From contig CP053152.1 in assembly GCA_014607495.2 (NCBI GenBank), positions 4,092,001 to 4,156,000 on the forward strand: 64,000 nt of DNA, in the 5' to 3' direction. The stretch is from Carposina sasakii. Its lineage: Eukaryota > Arthropoda > Insecta > Lepidoptera > Carposinidae. Positions 33,481 through 44,734 of this stretch are shown here, one piece after another. The first letter of the stretch is position 1. Every line of letters starts with the position of its first letter. Position numbers and translations under genes: made by a program. The notes under the pieces are model-generated. The model searched no databases, had not been told where the DNA came from, and worked only from the letters and a program-made list of their open reading frames with translations.

Positions 33481-36141
33481 CTAAAACTGCTGAGTTGGTA
33501 ATAACAAAATATTCTATTTTAATCCTCTGACCTACTATAAGGCCGTATTCCCACGCACATCGGTTTAGCGGACTCCAATTGAGATCAAACCAATTACTGG
33601 CCATTTTTTCTGAATCGACGATTTAATGCAATTGTTGTTGATATCTTCTGGTACAGTGACCTGATATTGAGCATATTTAATTTATCTTTAGTACCTTAGG
33701 ATTTAGTTATGAAAATAACGTATTTTTTACTCTCGTGCAGAAGGTGACAGAAAAATATTTTAGTTATGCGAAAATAAAATTTAATATATGCATGCTATTT
33801 CATTTCTATATTCTTAAATGTCGTGAAATATTACTATGGCATTGTGTATTGTCTTATTATATTGTAAAGAACCTATTTACTACCGCATTACAATACATAA
33901 GTTTTCCGGTTTTACAATTGTTCCAAACGTTAGATAGAATAACATAGAAAAAATTTAATAATATCTGAGAAAGATCTGGAAGAACTGAAAGACGGCTCTC
34001 TTAATATCTTTCTATACAACATACAGTATAGCACAAATACGAGTAAGTCTATGCTTCTTATGTTAAGATTTCATCGTCCACAAAGGTAAGATATGCGGTA
34101 TGCTACAATCACATCTTATCTATATTTATGTACTTATTTACTTTCTCTATCAATTCCAAAAAAAATGTTGCGATTTCTTTATATTTCTACATTAGATAAG
34201 ATAGGGTACATCGTGTATATTTGGAAGAATAGTAAATATTAGTCATAGATGAACTAAATTTGAAGTGTCACAGATAAATATATTATTTTATCACTATTAA
34301 AGACTAACATTTTATGTCATGAACTATTAGTAGTAGTAATATACCTTGTAGCTTTACACAACGTAGCTTCATCAATCAACGTTTTTGTTTATAAAACATC
34401 TTCATGTACTGTAAGGAAACAACTTCCCCAAGGTTTTAATCGCAGTCACACGGGAATAATCAGTCAGCTCAAAAGAGACAATTTTTATTCAATAACACAA
34501 AAGTTTAAATTAGTTATGTTGACAGCTCCTAATAGATACATCGTTTGACAGATAAACTAGAAGTTCTTTCATTCAGAGTGTGAGTTCAGTCATAGGTAGG
34601 TACATACCTATACATTTGTGGTTAAAATGAGTTAGGTAGTAAAATTTTGTCACCACATTGAAAATTGGTCAAAATTACCACTTCAAATTCACAAATTACT
34701 TCTTCTGAACTTAGTTGGACGAGTAACTACTTGATCAACTTCTGCGTAGATAACTAGAGTATATATTTTATCAAGTTATCAGCAGCAATTAAAAAAATCA
34801 TATGAAAGTATAACAATAGACTCATGACTTTTTCGTCATTCCATAGGAGGGTAAATGGTAGATGCAAAGGTATATTTTATTTTTTATGCTGATTAAGTCT
34901 GCTGAACAGTTATTAAAAAAAAACTGCAAGGTCTTTCAAACATGTGAATAATATCTATCCAAAAACGGCTCACATCATGTTTGTATGGCACAAATTGAAA
35001 TGTAAATATCATGTTAAAATCGTGTATAAGTACAATAAGGAATATCTGTCAGCGTAGTTTTTCAGCTTTAGGTATACGAGTACTTATCCATAATATGATA
35101 AAACTAAATGCCATGGATTTTTGGAACGAAGTTCCTTACGGCAGGCTTGGAGGAGATAGGGATTTTGCTGCGCGACCGAACTGGAAAAAATGTGATAGTA
35201 AAACCGTAAGAAAAAGTGCGTGGAATAAAACCGTTAAATGAGACGTGCGCAGGCGCGACAGTCGTATACACAAGCGAGTAGTGTATAATACCTTTCTCTT
35301 TCTTTTCGTTCTCTCATCCCTTCTCTCTCTATTACTACTCCACCCCGCCAATGCATAGTATATACTCATGAATTCATGGACAAGCACGTGGCGAATACTC
35401 ACATTATAGATACATTTTACTCGTGAGTAGCCAGTAAATTTTATGTTATCAAACTAAAATAAAGAGACATATTTTGTTATTTTAGTTGAAAATTTGAATT
35501 ACGATTTTTTTTATTTTACGTAATTTATTATTTCCTAACTACTTTCCTGTACTTAAATAAAAAACTAATCAGCAAAATTTAAGAGAAAAATCAAGAAAAC
35601 CAACATAAAATTGAGCACGATTTTTCTTTTGCAAATTGTGTCGATTCTACATTAGCCGAAGGAACTTCGTTCCTACCCGGTGTCCCACGACACCACATTT
35701 TACTTTTTTTTTGTAAACTTCGTTTTTCTACCTACATAGAAACTACTCCATACTCGACATGTTTTGTTTTTGCGGCTCGCCGATGTAAATTTTCACGGAC
35801 GCAAAATATACTTTTATAGTTATTGATCTACTTATATGTTACTTTTTTACGCCTTTACTTGTACATTTGGTGTAATGATTTCCTACTTAAATCCCGAGTT
35901 TTTCTAATGGATATTTTGTGTTTATTATTTTTTCTTCATAAAAAACTTGTGGGTAATGATGAGAATTGGGTGATCCCCATTGCCCGCTAGTGATCGCCAC
36001 CCAAAGAAAAAGATAGGGTAGCAATCGCTCGACACGTTCATGGCTGGAATTAATCTATCCGTAATAATCGTAAAGAGTAATCATCTCTCTTCAGTTTTGG
36101 TCTTTTTTATACAGAATCAAAAGCTAAAACGAACTACATTG
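33481..36141. other. Intergenic, no gene recognised
   Basis: Mostly AT-rich. At about 35658-35695 two small adjacent hairpins occur (ggaacttcgttcc and ggtgtcccacgacacc), resembling parts of lepidopteran repeats. A plus frame at 35011-35241 has no recognisable features. Confidence 0.4.
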
Positions 36142-36183
36142 TTAGAACCAAGCTCTATGAAATATCAAAGAGCTTGGTTCTAA
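36142..36183. repeat. Perfect 15-bp inverted repeat
   Basis: ttagaaccaagctct is matched perfectly by agagcttggttctaa across a 12-base loop. No T-run follows. The role is unknown. Confidence 0.85.
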
Positions 36184-38620
36184 TAGCTCCACGGTACAAT
36201 CTCTAATCCAAACCGTACGTATGTAAAGTGAATGTAATAAAGAAATGTCCTTTGTGAGTAGGGTGGATATTATCCCTGTCATTGGTTGTCACATTATATA
36301 CCCAGATGAAATGGATGCTGCAGAGTGGCATCTCAAAGTCTAATTTGGCTAAAATACTCGACTATTTCTACAAATATCAACCCTTCATATCATAGAATTG
36401 AAGTTACTGATCTTTTTTTCTTGCGAAGTACCCTGTTTCATTGTTCATAGAGTAGGTTTTATATGAGGTGTAATTAAATCTCTTTTAACTTTCGTTTCCG
36501 TATACTAATTTAACTGCTCCTCGCCATTCCAAGAGAAACCTCAGTGGAACTTTTTATTTCAAAAAATAATCCTTTACCTGTCTTTTCTACGAAGAGAATA
36601 TAGAAAAATCACAATGCATTTTAAATGTTTTATATACTTACCGCTTCAACCAGCATTGTTTTATTATAGCACTCGGCGTTAATTCCCTGCGTGACATCTT
36701 TATGTTCTCACTAATTTCCATATTATACAGTATCAGAATTTATTTGTATGTTACCAATTCAAGTTCCGTGTCAATTAGAAAAAATGAGATATTTTTGTGT
36801 GTTCTCATGCATATTTCCGGTTTTATTTTACAAAAATGTGAAATCGGCTTTCAACAGTGCTTTGATAAAAATGGCAATAGCACTGCAGTTAGATTTCATG
36901 TCACTAATCTAACAGTATAACTAATATAACACCATATATTGTTATCTAGGTCATGTGCAACAGCGTATCGTATTGTCAGCTCATTTAATGTTAACCATGT
37001 ATTATACATATCCATAAGGGCGTAACCCACTTTCAGGCATATTAGATACCGTAAACAAAATTAGTAATTAGTGAGGATTGCATGACTGACCAACCCATTA
37101 AATAAATTCAGAAAAAACCTTCCATGACGGCACAATGTCAATGTCCAGTTAAATAAATATTTGATTGTAGATTGAAATAAAGCGATCTGTCTGGAAACAG
37201 ATAACGTTAATTAGTCGTACCAATATATTAATGGGGAGTCTATCCAGTGAACATATCGCACACCCAGGTTTAAAGGGAGTTAACTCAAAAATCATGTTAT
37301 TTTAGGGACCCAATTTTTGGTTAAAACATGTTATTTGCAATCATAGTTTCAAATTAAACGGTATATAATAACATCACATTACGAGTATATCAGGTATTAT
37401 TGTATATTGACATTTCAAATAAACTATTTTTGAAATAGATAATTTGGTACCCCGTTAAGTGATAAAAAATACTAATCAGACACCGTGACGTCACGCCTTG
37501 CAAAATTTGTGGTTTGTCTACGCAGAAAAGGCCAAAATTATCCGAGATACGTACCTACGTCGTAAATTAGGCTAACCTAAGCTAGGTTTTTAGCTCAATG
37601 AAAGAAAAGAATGATTCATAAATATCTAAAGATTTAATACAAGAACATATCACAATAAAATTCATACTTGGGCATAATGAATGTTATTTGTACAATGTAC
37701 AAAACAAGTAGGTAAACAAACAGGTAGGTATTTCTATATTAAGCTACTATTGGGCCTCTGATGTAGATATTGTGTATTTTTCCTTTATTAAATTAACTTC
37801 GGAACATTACATTTGTAAGGATATTTTATTGCAATCAACAATTTAGCTGTAATTTGATTTCTATGAAATTTACTTGGCAGTCGTCGCTATTCACGTTTTT
37901 CAAATAGTGACATTGATTTCTATTACAAACAAAATAAAATACAAAGTAAGGAAGCTAAATTTATAGTTAACTAGAAATTTTTTTTATGTAACATTAAATA
38001 TCCTATACATAATAGTTCATTTGTGCGATAAAAAATAAATGACGACAATTTATATTAATTCAAAAAAAGTTCTTGAAGTCAACAGATACCTAGTAAGCTG
38101 CCTGTAATGTTTATAATAACTCTTAGCATAATGTATTAATATCTAACTGTGATGATGACATTACTGGTGGAACAAGAATATTAACCGAGTTCATAAAAAA
38201 ACGTGAAGTATCTGAATACGACGTACAATAATATTTAGTAGGTTGGCATCATAATAGAATACAATCAATGAAATAAAATACAGATCTCTTATCACTTAAA
38301 ATCAACTATCAATTTTATAAAAATTTAGTTACTTAAACCATAGAGGAATAAGATCCTCTATGCTTAAACCTACCTATAGTTACAATCTTATACAATGTAC
38401 TAACATGGCATTACTACAGATTCCCTCGATGAAGATTAACTTTAATGATTAAGTACTAGCTGTTGCCTGTGTCTCTGCTTGAACAGAAAAACACGAAATT
38501 ATAATCCTGTGCGTAAAAAGATAGACTTAATTTTTCATTTACAACATGAGTATGGTTTGCCATGTAAGTACATGGAAAAAGTCTTTATGGTCATCATAAC
38601 ATAACATAACTAAAAACTAA
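36184..38620. other. Intergenic, 3' side of family gene A
   Basis: AT-rich sequence with no exon recognised. The 3' UTR of gene A should lie in the right part, but I cannot place its end. Confidence 0.4.
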
Positions 38621-39940
38621 TTAAAATAACATAATGGAGCATACAACAGCTAGTAGAGTAAAGGCAGGTATCGTACGAAATCCCGAATTTCTTTGTAGAG
38701 ATCTATCGGCGTACGTTTGGAGCAACCCACAGGGGACACTTCTCTTCATGTTTCCATTAGGCGAGTTTCTAATCACATAGCACACCATGCCAGGTGTCAC
38801 TGACACCGGCGCGCCCTTAACGTCTAACGCGTTCTGCACTGTTGTTGTCGTCACTGAACTCGATGACGTCATTGTTCCCGTAACATTAGACGGTGCATTC
38901 TCCGGATGTGCGCTTGATGTATCATTGGATACTAGGGTGATGTTCAATGGCACGTAAGTACCATTAGGTAATAAGGCAAAAACGGGATTAGCGACCGGTG
39001 CAGTCGTGTTCGCTTCTGGTTGCGCCGCTCCGGTGGTGTTAAACACCGTGGTATTAGTCACAGTAGTGGTTGTAATAGTGGTATTCGTTGCGCCAGTTTG
39101 CGCTTTCGCTTGTTCTTCGTAAATGAAACTTGATATTAGCTGACAATCTATTCTTGTTTCCTCGTAGTCACCATTATCTCGCTTGAGACCGAATTTACAT
39201 ACTTCGCCTGGTTGACCTCTGTACGAGTTGTAGTTGCCATTAGAGTTGGAATTATGACTGTGGCTAACAGCATATGCAGTTCCTGCGGCTAGGGTTCCAA
39301 GGTTAAGTAATGCCAAACCAGCTATTAGAGTACCGTACTTGCTCCCAGAATCTTTGTACTGATATACGTATGTTGGTGGTGCTCCTCGATAGACTGGGTA
39401 GCTGACTGGAGCTCCTCCATGGTAAGGAGTGTAAGAGATCTGTTGCGGCGGATTATAGTGATAATGGTGGTGTATGTTTGTAGTTACGGTATTCGTATTA
39501 CCATTTAATCCTTTGCCAGCTGGGTACCCGTGGCTACCAGAGTGGTGAGTATTAGATCCAGAGAGTCCTCCACTAGCGGGGTAGCCGTGGCTGCCACCTG
39601 AGGACGGATAGCCGTGATTACTTCCTGAAGACGGATATCCGCGATTGTTGCCAGATGAGGGATATCCACTGCCTCCAGAAGCGTGACCCGACATGCCTCC
39701 AGATGATGGGTATCCATGACCACCGGATAATCCCCCAGAAGACGGGTACCCATGGTTGTTGCCGGATAATCCCCCTGAAGCAGGGTATCCATGGTGTGAA
39801 GATCCGCCAGAAAGGCCACCTGACCTAGGGTAGCTGTGTCTCGCACTACCACCAGAACTGTAGCTTCTTTTAGCTGATGCTGGTTCTAAAGCACTAATCA
39901 CTAGTAGTGCGTATAAAAACGCATATAAATAGCGCGACAT
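38621..39940 (-). CDS. Family gene A: secreted GYPSSGG-repeat two-module protein
   Basis: I do not recognise a named family. The 439-residue product has a signal peptide (1-23, FLYALLVISALEPASA), about nine HGYPSSGG-type repeats (35-145), a His/Tyr patch (157-162), a hydrophobic core (202-225, YGTLIAGLALLNLGTLAAG), a first Cys module C248-x17-C266, a Thr/Asn-rich linker with at least eight N-glycosylation sites (286-355), a second module C387-x16-C404 and a hydrophobic end (423-439, IPAFTLLAVVCSIMLF) like a GPI-anchor signal. The open frame continues upstream only from a TTG; the ATG at 39940, which begins the signal peptide, is the natural start. Single exon. It is the most divergent of the four long paralogues: its core is longer and it lacks the extra Cys pair and PPWW tail. 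The 5' flank is CpG-rich. A cell-surface or matrix protein is inferred. Confidence 0.85.
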   Translation of the reverse strand: MSRYLYAFLYALLVISALEPASAKRSYSSGGSARHSYPRSGGLSGGSSHHGYPASGGLSGNNHGYPSSGGLSGGHGYPSSGGMSGHASGGSGYPSSGNNRGYPSSGSNHGYPSSGGSHGYPASGGLSGSNTHHSGSHGYPAGKGLNGNTNTVTTNIHHHYHYNPPQQISYTPYHGGAPVSYPVYRGAPPTYVYQYKDSGSKYGTLIAGLALLNLGTLAAGTAYAVSHSHNSNSNGNYNSYRGQPGEVCKFGLKRDNGDYEETRIDCQLISSFIYEEQAKAQTGATNTTITTTTVTNTTVFNTTGAAQPEANTTAPVANPVFALLPNGTYVPLNITLVSNDTSSAHPENAPSNVTGTMTSSSSVTTTTVQNALDVKGAPVSVTPGMVCYVIRNSPNGNMKRSVPCGLLQTYADRSLQRNSGFRTIPAFTLLAVVCSIMLF

Positions 39941-40189
39941 GGCGCGCGATTTCACAAATTTCACTTGATTGCACAACACGCACGTCCACCGGCTGCTCGG
40001 TTTCGCGTCGAACTGCAATGAAGTCAGCGGCGGAACGGAAACAAAATTACTCGTGCGCTGATGGTCGAAAATGGCGGCGATGCTATATCTGGGGTGGCAA
40101 TGTACAAAAAATAAACTCCCATTTTTTTTATAAATAAATTTCCCTAAATTATTTGTTCATTAATATAAGGATTGAATATAATTGATTAT

Positions 40190-40350
40190 AAAAATTATTA
40201 ATAAAGAAATGAATTTTTTTTCATCCGAGTGAGATTTGAACTGACGACCTCTCGCAAACCGTGTTTTCGCTCTAACCAACTGAGCTATCGGGTCAATTAA
40301 CTCGGATGACGAATTTTACCATCTCTTTTACATTACGTTTTTGGCAACGT
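40190..40350 (-). repeat. Family A SINE, reverse copy
   Basis: tRNA-like part in reverse (gagctatcgggtcaattaac), followed by the cggatgacgaattttaccat block typical of the family. Confidence 0.65.
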
Positions 40351-40789
40351 TATTTATTGACTATTATTATTTAGGGGAACTAATTATTTGAGCTGTTATT
40401 TAAATATTTGAGAAGTTATTATGATCAGTTGTAAAAATATATGGGCAGTTATTTATTTTATCGCAGGTCTTTTAATTAATACAGCAGTAAAATATGGACA
40501 GTAATAAAAATATAATTGGCCGGTTATTTCGAGCAGACCAATAAATAAATTGTCAGTAAAATTACGGAATGGGCAGTTAGATGAATAGTTCGGGCAGTTA
40601 GATAAATATTTCGGCAGTTCTCGAGGAGCGGAGAAATCCGGGGCGGAACTTAGACCGCGGGACGTGTAAGCGACCAATAAAATTACCTACTTGGCCGCAT
40701 GGCATGGCAAAATAAGATTTCATGCAATTAATTAGTTCTTCTTTTTAGAGTCTTCTATGCTGCTCTGTGAGTGAAAAAATAACATGTAA

Positions 40790-41010
40790 TACTACAGCTG
40801 CTTCTCTTCCCGGGCATACTGTACAAGCCAGTAGAGGGACAAGAGGGTCTTGGTGTTTTGTAGGCGATGGGCTGACCACCTATCACTACTAACCGAACTT
40901 GTACATCTCAACTATACCCTAAAAATTGGTCAGAAGTGGCACCATGTGGTTCTATCAGCCTTAGTGCTCTGCCTACCCCGTAAGGGATAAAGGCGTTATT
41001 ATATGTATGT
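40790..41010 (+). repeat. Dispersed repeat R, inverted relative to 26.7 kb
   Basis: It carries agctgcttctcttcccgggc, agggtcttggtgttttgtag and ggtcagaagtggcaccatgt in reverse order of the 26.7-kb copy, ending taccccgtaagggataaagg. Confidence 0.75.
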
Positions 41011-41671
41011 TCTTTTTAGAGCATTATTTAAAACAAAATATGGATGAATGATAAAAAAGGTATTAAAATCGACTCAGTTTACCCCGACTCCACGCAGTCT
41101 TGTCTGCCCTACCCCTAGAGTGCAATGTAAAAGCGCGTAGGCGCGGAGGGGTGAGGTGGCCCGCGAGCTCAGGAGCAGGACGGTCGCGCACGGGTCGCAA
41201 GAATTATTCAGTTTTTCGCTACTGAAACGGTGAAAATGGCTGAGGTTTACGGAACCCTGAAGGAATGCGGCCGTGACGCTCCTCAAACCAGTTCAGAAAA
41301 CCATTGTGAACATTGTACTAAAATTCAGTAGTGAGTGGAAGTCTTCTCGGGAGAACCTTGTGATAAGTGGCTGAAAACGGAGTGCATACGAAGGTCGGGA
41401 ACACTTTACAGTATTTATATAGTTTATTTAGTATTATAAGTACACATAATTGATAGGTCACGAAGTTAGCTGCAACACATTACACGGGGTCTTGGAGCAG
41501 TTTAACCGGGGGCCTGTCAAACTCCAGGTGAGTCAAATTCCTTGGGTATCATCCCAGCATTATTCCAGAACATAATTCTGCGCCAGCGGTGAGCGTTATA
41601 TTCATCTGCGACGATAAGCTCGAGTGGGACCACCTGCGCCCCGCAGCGCCAGAGCCGTGACAGAAACTATG

Positions 41672-41790
41672 CCTGCTGCATGCTGTATGTTTGCTTGTAT
41701 GCTGCATGTTTGCTGCATTCTGCATGTTTTCCTTGCATTCTGCATGTTTGCCTTACATTCTGCATGCTTGCTTGCATGCTGCATGTTTAA
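41672..41790 (+). repeat. Imperfect ~20-bp tandem repeat
   Basis: About six irregular units around tgctgcatgtttgc/tgcattctgcatgttt. It is open in one frame as a Cys/Met/His-rich run, which I read as a repeat artefact and not a gene. Confidence 0.75.
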
Positions 41791-42619
41791 GAATACGTAT
41801 TACCACCTCATTGTAAAAGAACTGCTTAAAATAGTTTTCTTACCGACTAGTTCTGACTTGTTAACTGCCCATCCGTAACTGCCCATTTAGCTATTCTACT
41901 GCCCAAGTATTTATTTTACGACCCGTTTAATATTTTTTACAACTCATTATTGTTTACTTTACTGCTAAGTTTTAACTGCCGAACTTATTATTAAACATGC
42001 ATTTTAATTTTTTCAACTTACCAAAACTACTTTTTAGAAATGCCCAGTTAAATCAGTGCCATTATTAAAAATTATAAACTGAGACTAGTCCATATAGGGG
42101 ATGGGGGGCATAACGGGGGCGTTAAGTGAAAAAACAATAAAAAATACACATAGAATATTTTTAATGAAAACTAAACACAACTCTTTGGTTATATATGAAT
42201 TTATCATTTGGCACCGAATTTGATAATGTAACAAATGAAATAATATTTCTAATATTAATTTCACAAAACCTTTATGAAAACTCCATCGTGTCCCGGGGTA
42301 GTGGCAGTATGGGGTACACTATTTTATTTGTCACAGAATAAACAGACCTGGATTTCTTCTAAATCTGCGTCATCAGTTCCTGCACTCGAGCATCACTCGA
42401 GTGCCTTCCAGTGAAAAGCCTAAGAGCAAGAAGAGACTCAAACCGAAAAATTGAGAATATTCACCACACAGATTTTACTTAGGCTATTGCCATTCAAGGA
42501 TATTATAACAACAAGTTGTTAAGATAACTTGGTAATGAATATAAACCACACTCAACTCAAACACAACAACAAACTCAAACCGAACAAGTGGATTTCGAAC
42601 AAATATTTATAATATCCAT

Positions 42620-42770
42620 TACATGAACGTATAAAGAACTACGGACCGAGTCTTATATAGTTAGCACCTAGTGATGCTCATAGTAAGCTCGGCAACCTAT
42701 CTTAACACGATATCACCCACACATACAACCATAGTAAGCTCGGCGTCGATCATTACTCTGCTAGCTTTAA
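42620..42770 (-). repeat. MITE family M3 fragment
   Basis: It starts catgaacgtataaagaact and contains catagtaagctcggc twice; the other end is missing. Confidence 0.65.
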
Positions 42771-42775
42771 CTAAT

Positions 42776-43165
42776 AATAATATAATAAATAATAATAAAA
42801 TTTATTCAATATAAAACATTTGGTATACATACATTAAAAATCTTAATATTTCAATAGGTAGTATATAAATTTACCTAAACTAGGCTGGGCCTGTGCTTTA
42901 GGTTTGCGAAACCTCATTATTTATGAAAAATAAATTTATAAACACATGCATAAAAGATTCTTACATTTTGATCTATATAACTATTTCTTTACATAGAAAT
43001 TAAAACTAAATAAACACATGTAAAAAAGATTTTTACATTTAGATATAGTATTTCTTTACATAAAAATAAATTAAAACAAAATATTTACTATTTATCTACC
43101 GTAAGCAAATTCTCGGTTTCGTCATAGGATAGCTCCTGCAGATACTTGTAAACTTGTTACTTACA
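42776..43165 (-). mobile_element. 3' end of a non-LTR element, same family as 44.7 kb
   Basis: Read on the minus strand, about 43155-43090 encodes YKYLQELSYDETENLLTVDK then stop, matching the C-terminus of the element at 44735-47338 (KWLQSLSYDETENLL). A 3' UTR follows and an ATT/TTA-rich tail at 42776-42830. Strongly 5'-truncated. Confidence 0.8.
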
Positions 43166-43192
43166 GTCAAAGTAATTAAGGTTATATATGGA

Positions 43193-44431
43193 ACTAGTGA
43201 CCCGCCCTCGCTTCGCTTCGGTGCATATCCTCTAAAATTTGGAATTCCCGTTTGTCTCGTTCCCGTGGGAATTTCGAGAAATAAGTACTCAGTGCTTCCT
43301 TACACTCCCTACCGAATATACCTGTCATATTTCATCTCGATATGTCATGTGGTTTTTGTAAAAACTTGAAATTCCTGTTTGTGCCGTTCCCATGGGAATT
43401 TCGAGAAACCCGTTCTTAATGGTCTTTTACACCCCCTAACAAACGTACACACCAAATTTTATCTGTGTACGTCAAACCGTTTATTTTTATACTTATTAAA
43501 TAAGCTTTTGTTCCGGTATAGTGGAAATTTCGGTAAAAATTTGGAATTCCTGTCTGCCCCGTTCCCGTAGGAATTTTGGGAAATCCATACTTAGTACTCT
43601 CATATACCGCCTAACGAACATAAACACCAAAAGGGAGTAGGTGTAATTTACTTGTGAAATTTAAAATTTATTTGTATACATGTGTCCGTTTCTTTGTGGG
43701 GTCATATAGGTATGTTGTTTTTCGCAATTCTTTTTGATTTTGACTAATTTCACACTCGTTTTAGAAGATTTTCCCGATGTTTCCATTCATCATCGTTATC
43801 ATCCATCATAAATTCAGAAATCATCAGTACTAAAAACAATGGCTGTATGGATGCTGTATTCCTCGTGCTCTTTCTTCGGGATAAACCAAACATACAAAAA
43901 AACAACTTCATCTGCCATGTTGTGTCATGTCATCTGTACGTCACAGAATAATAAATTCCCAGAACCCATGATCACGCACACTTTTGAAGCAACTTTTTAG
44001 TATGTAAAATTTTTAGAACCTATTTACTGTATCTAAAAAACTGATAATATTTATCGGTTTGGCAACAATCGGCGGGTAAGATAAGTGGAAGATGCGGGAT
44101 TTTTGACTAGTTTTTGCTTCACTACGCGGAATACATCTGTCCTTGATGACTCCTTCTGGGGACTTGTTGTATGTCAAACAAGATGAAAAAGATGGTGTAT
44201 GTCAAACTTATACCTCCATGCGTCAAATGGTAAAAAAATTGTATTTCATTCATATTTATTCCAGCCCACAGGAAATTATGCGAAACCCTATGTTCATCCG
44301 GGTCCAATAATGATTCTAACGGTGAAAGAATTTTTGAAATCGGTCCAGTAGTTTCGGAGCCTATTCGCTGCAAAAAAAACAAACATACAAACAAACAATC
44401 AAAGTTTACCTCTTTATAATATTAGTATAGA
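43193..44431 (-). mobile_element. Helitron-like element, about 1.2 kb
   Basis: On the minus strand it starts TCTATACTAATATTATAAAG and ends cgaggg...ACTAGT at 43193. The interior repeats ttcccgtgggaatttcgaga-type blocks three times (43260, 43390, 43560) and holds the block shared with 1150-1325. No Rep/helicase coding was seen, so non-autonomous. Confidence 0.6.
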
Positions 44432-44579
44432 TAAACTTTATTTATTCTATTGTATAACAAGGTCCCATATAGGCGAAAAATCTATTTGTAAAAGCAAACG
44501 GTGTTGAGGAGACAGTACAAACAATATCTTTTCGTCTTTTAAATACGCACGTAACGATTTGTAACTATAATATTGAACT

Positions 44580-44654
44580 ATGCCAACCTGTGTTGTGAAA
44601 TGTTGTTTCCGAAGCACTTTACGTGAAGAACAAGCAAGGAATCACTTTTCACAG
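44580..44654 (+). pseudogene. THAP zinc-finger first exon (fragment)
   Basis: It encodes MPTCVVKCCFRSTLREEQ with the opening C-x4-C of a THAP finger, and ends at a donor (cacag|gtaatt). A non-LTR element starts about 80 bp later, inside what would be the intron. No continuation exon was recognised after 47.3 kb. The first residues fit THAP well, but the exon lacks a clear FHRFP block, so confidence is limited. Confidence 0.45.
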
Positions 44655-44734
44655 GTAATTATAGTTTTAAACACTTTATTTTGATTATTTTCTAATCAAA
44701 TAATTCCATAATTTTTGTAAACAAACTTTTCTCA

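Larger units (their letters stand above)
40370..42070. mobile_element. Element with opposed GGGCAGTTA motif arrays
   Basis: The left 300 bp contains gggcagtta or close forms several times in plus orientation (for example 40443, 40568, 40593). The right 200 bp contains the same motif in minus orientation (aactgccc at about 41863, 41878, 41900, 42050). Such inverted subterminal arrays are typical of DNA transposons. The centre holds repeat R, a GC-rich block (41070-41600) and a tandem repeat. The exact ends and superfamily are not clear. Confidence 0.55.

Noticed and set aside
39505..39852. Minus-strand frame overlapping gene A
   Set aside because: Frame-shifted reading of the GYPSSGG repeats.
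39941..40018. N-terminal extension of gene A
   Set aside because: Starts at TTG and would place the signal peptide internally.
41624..41878. Cys/Met/His-rich small protein on plus strand
   Set aside because: Created by the 20-bp tandem repeat; no independent support.
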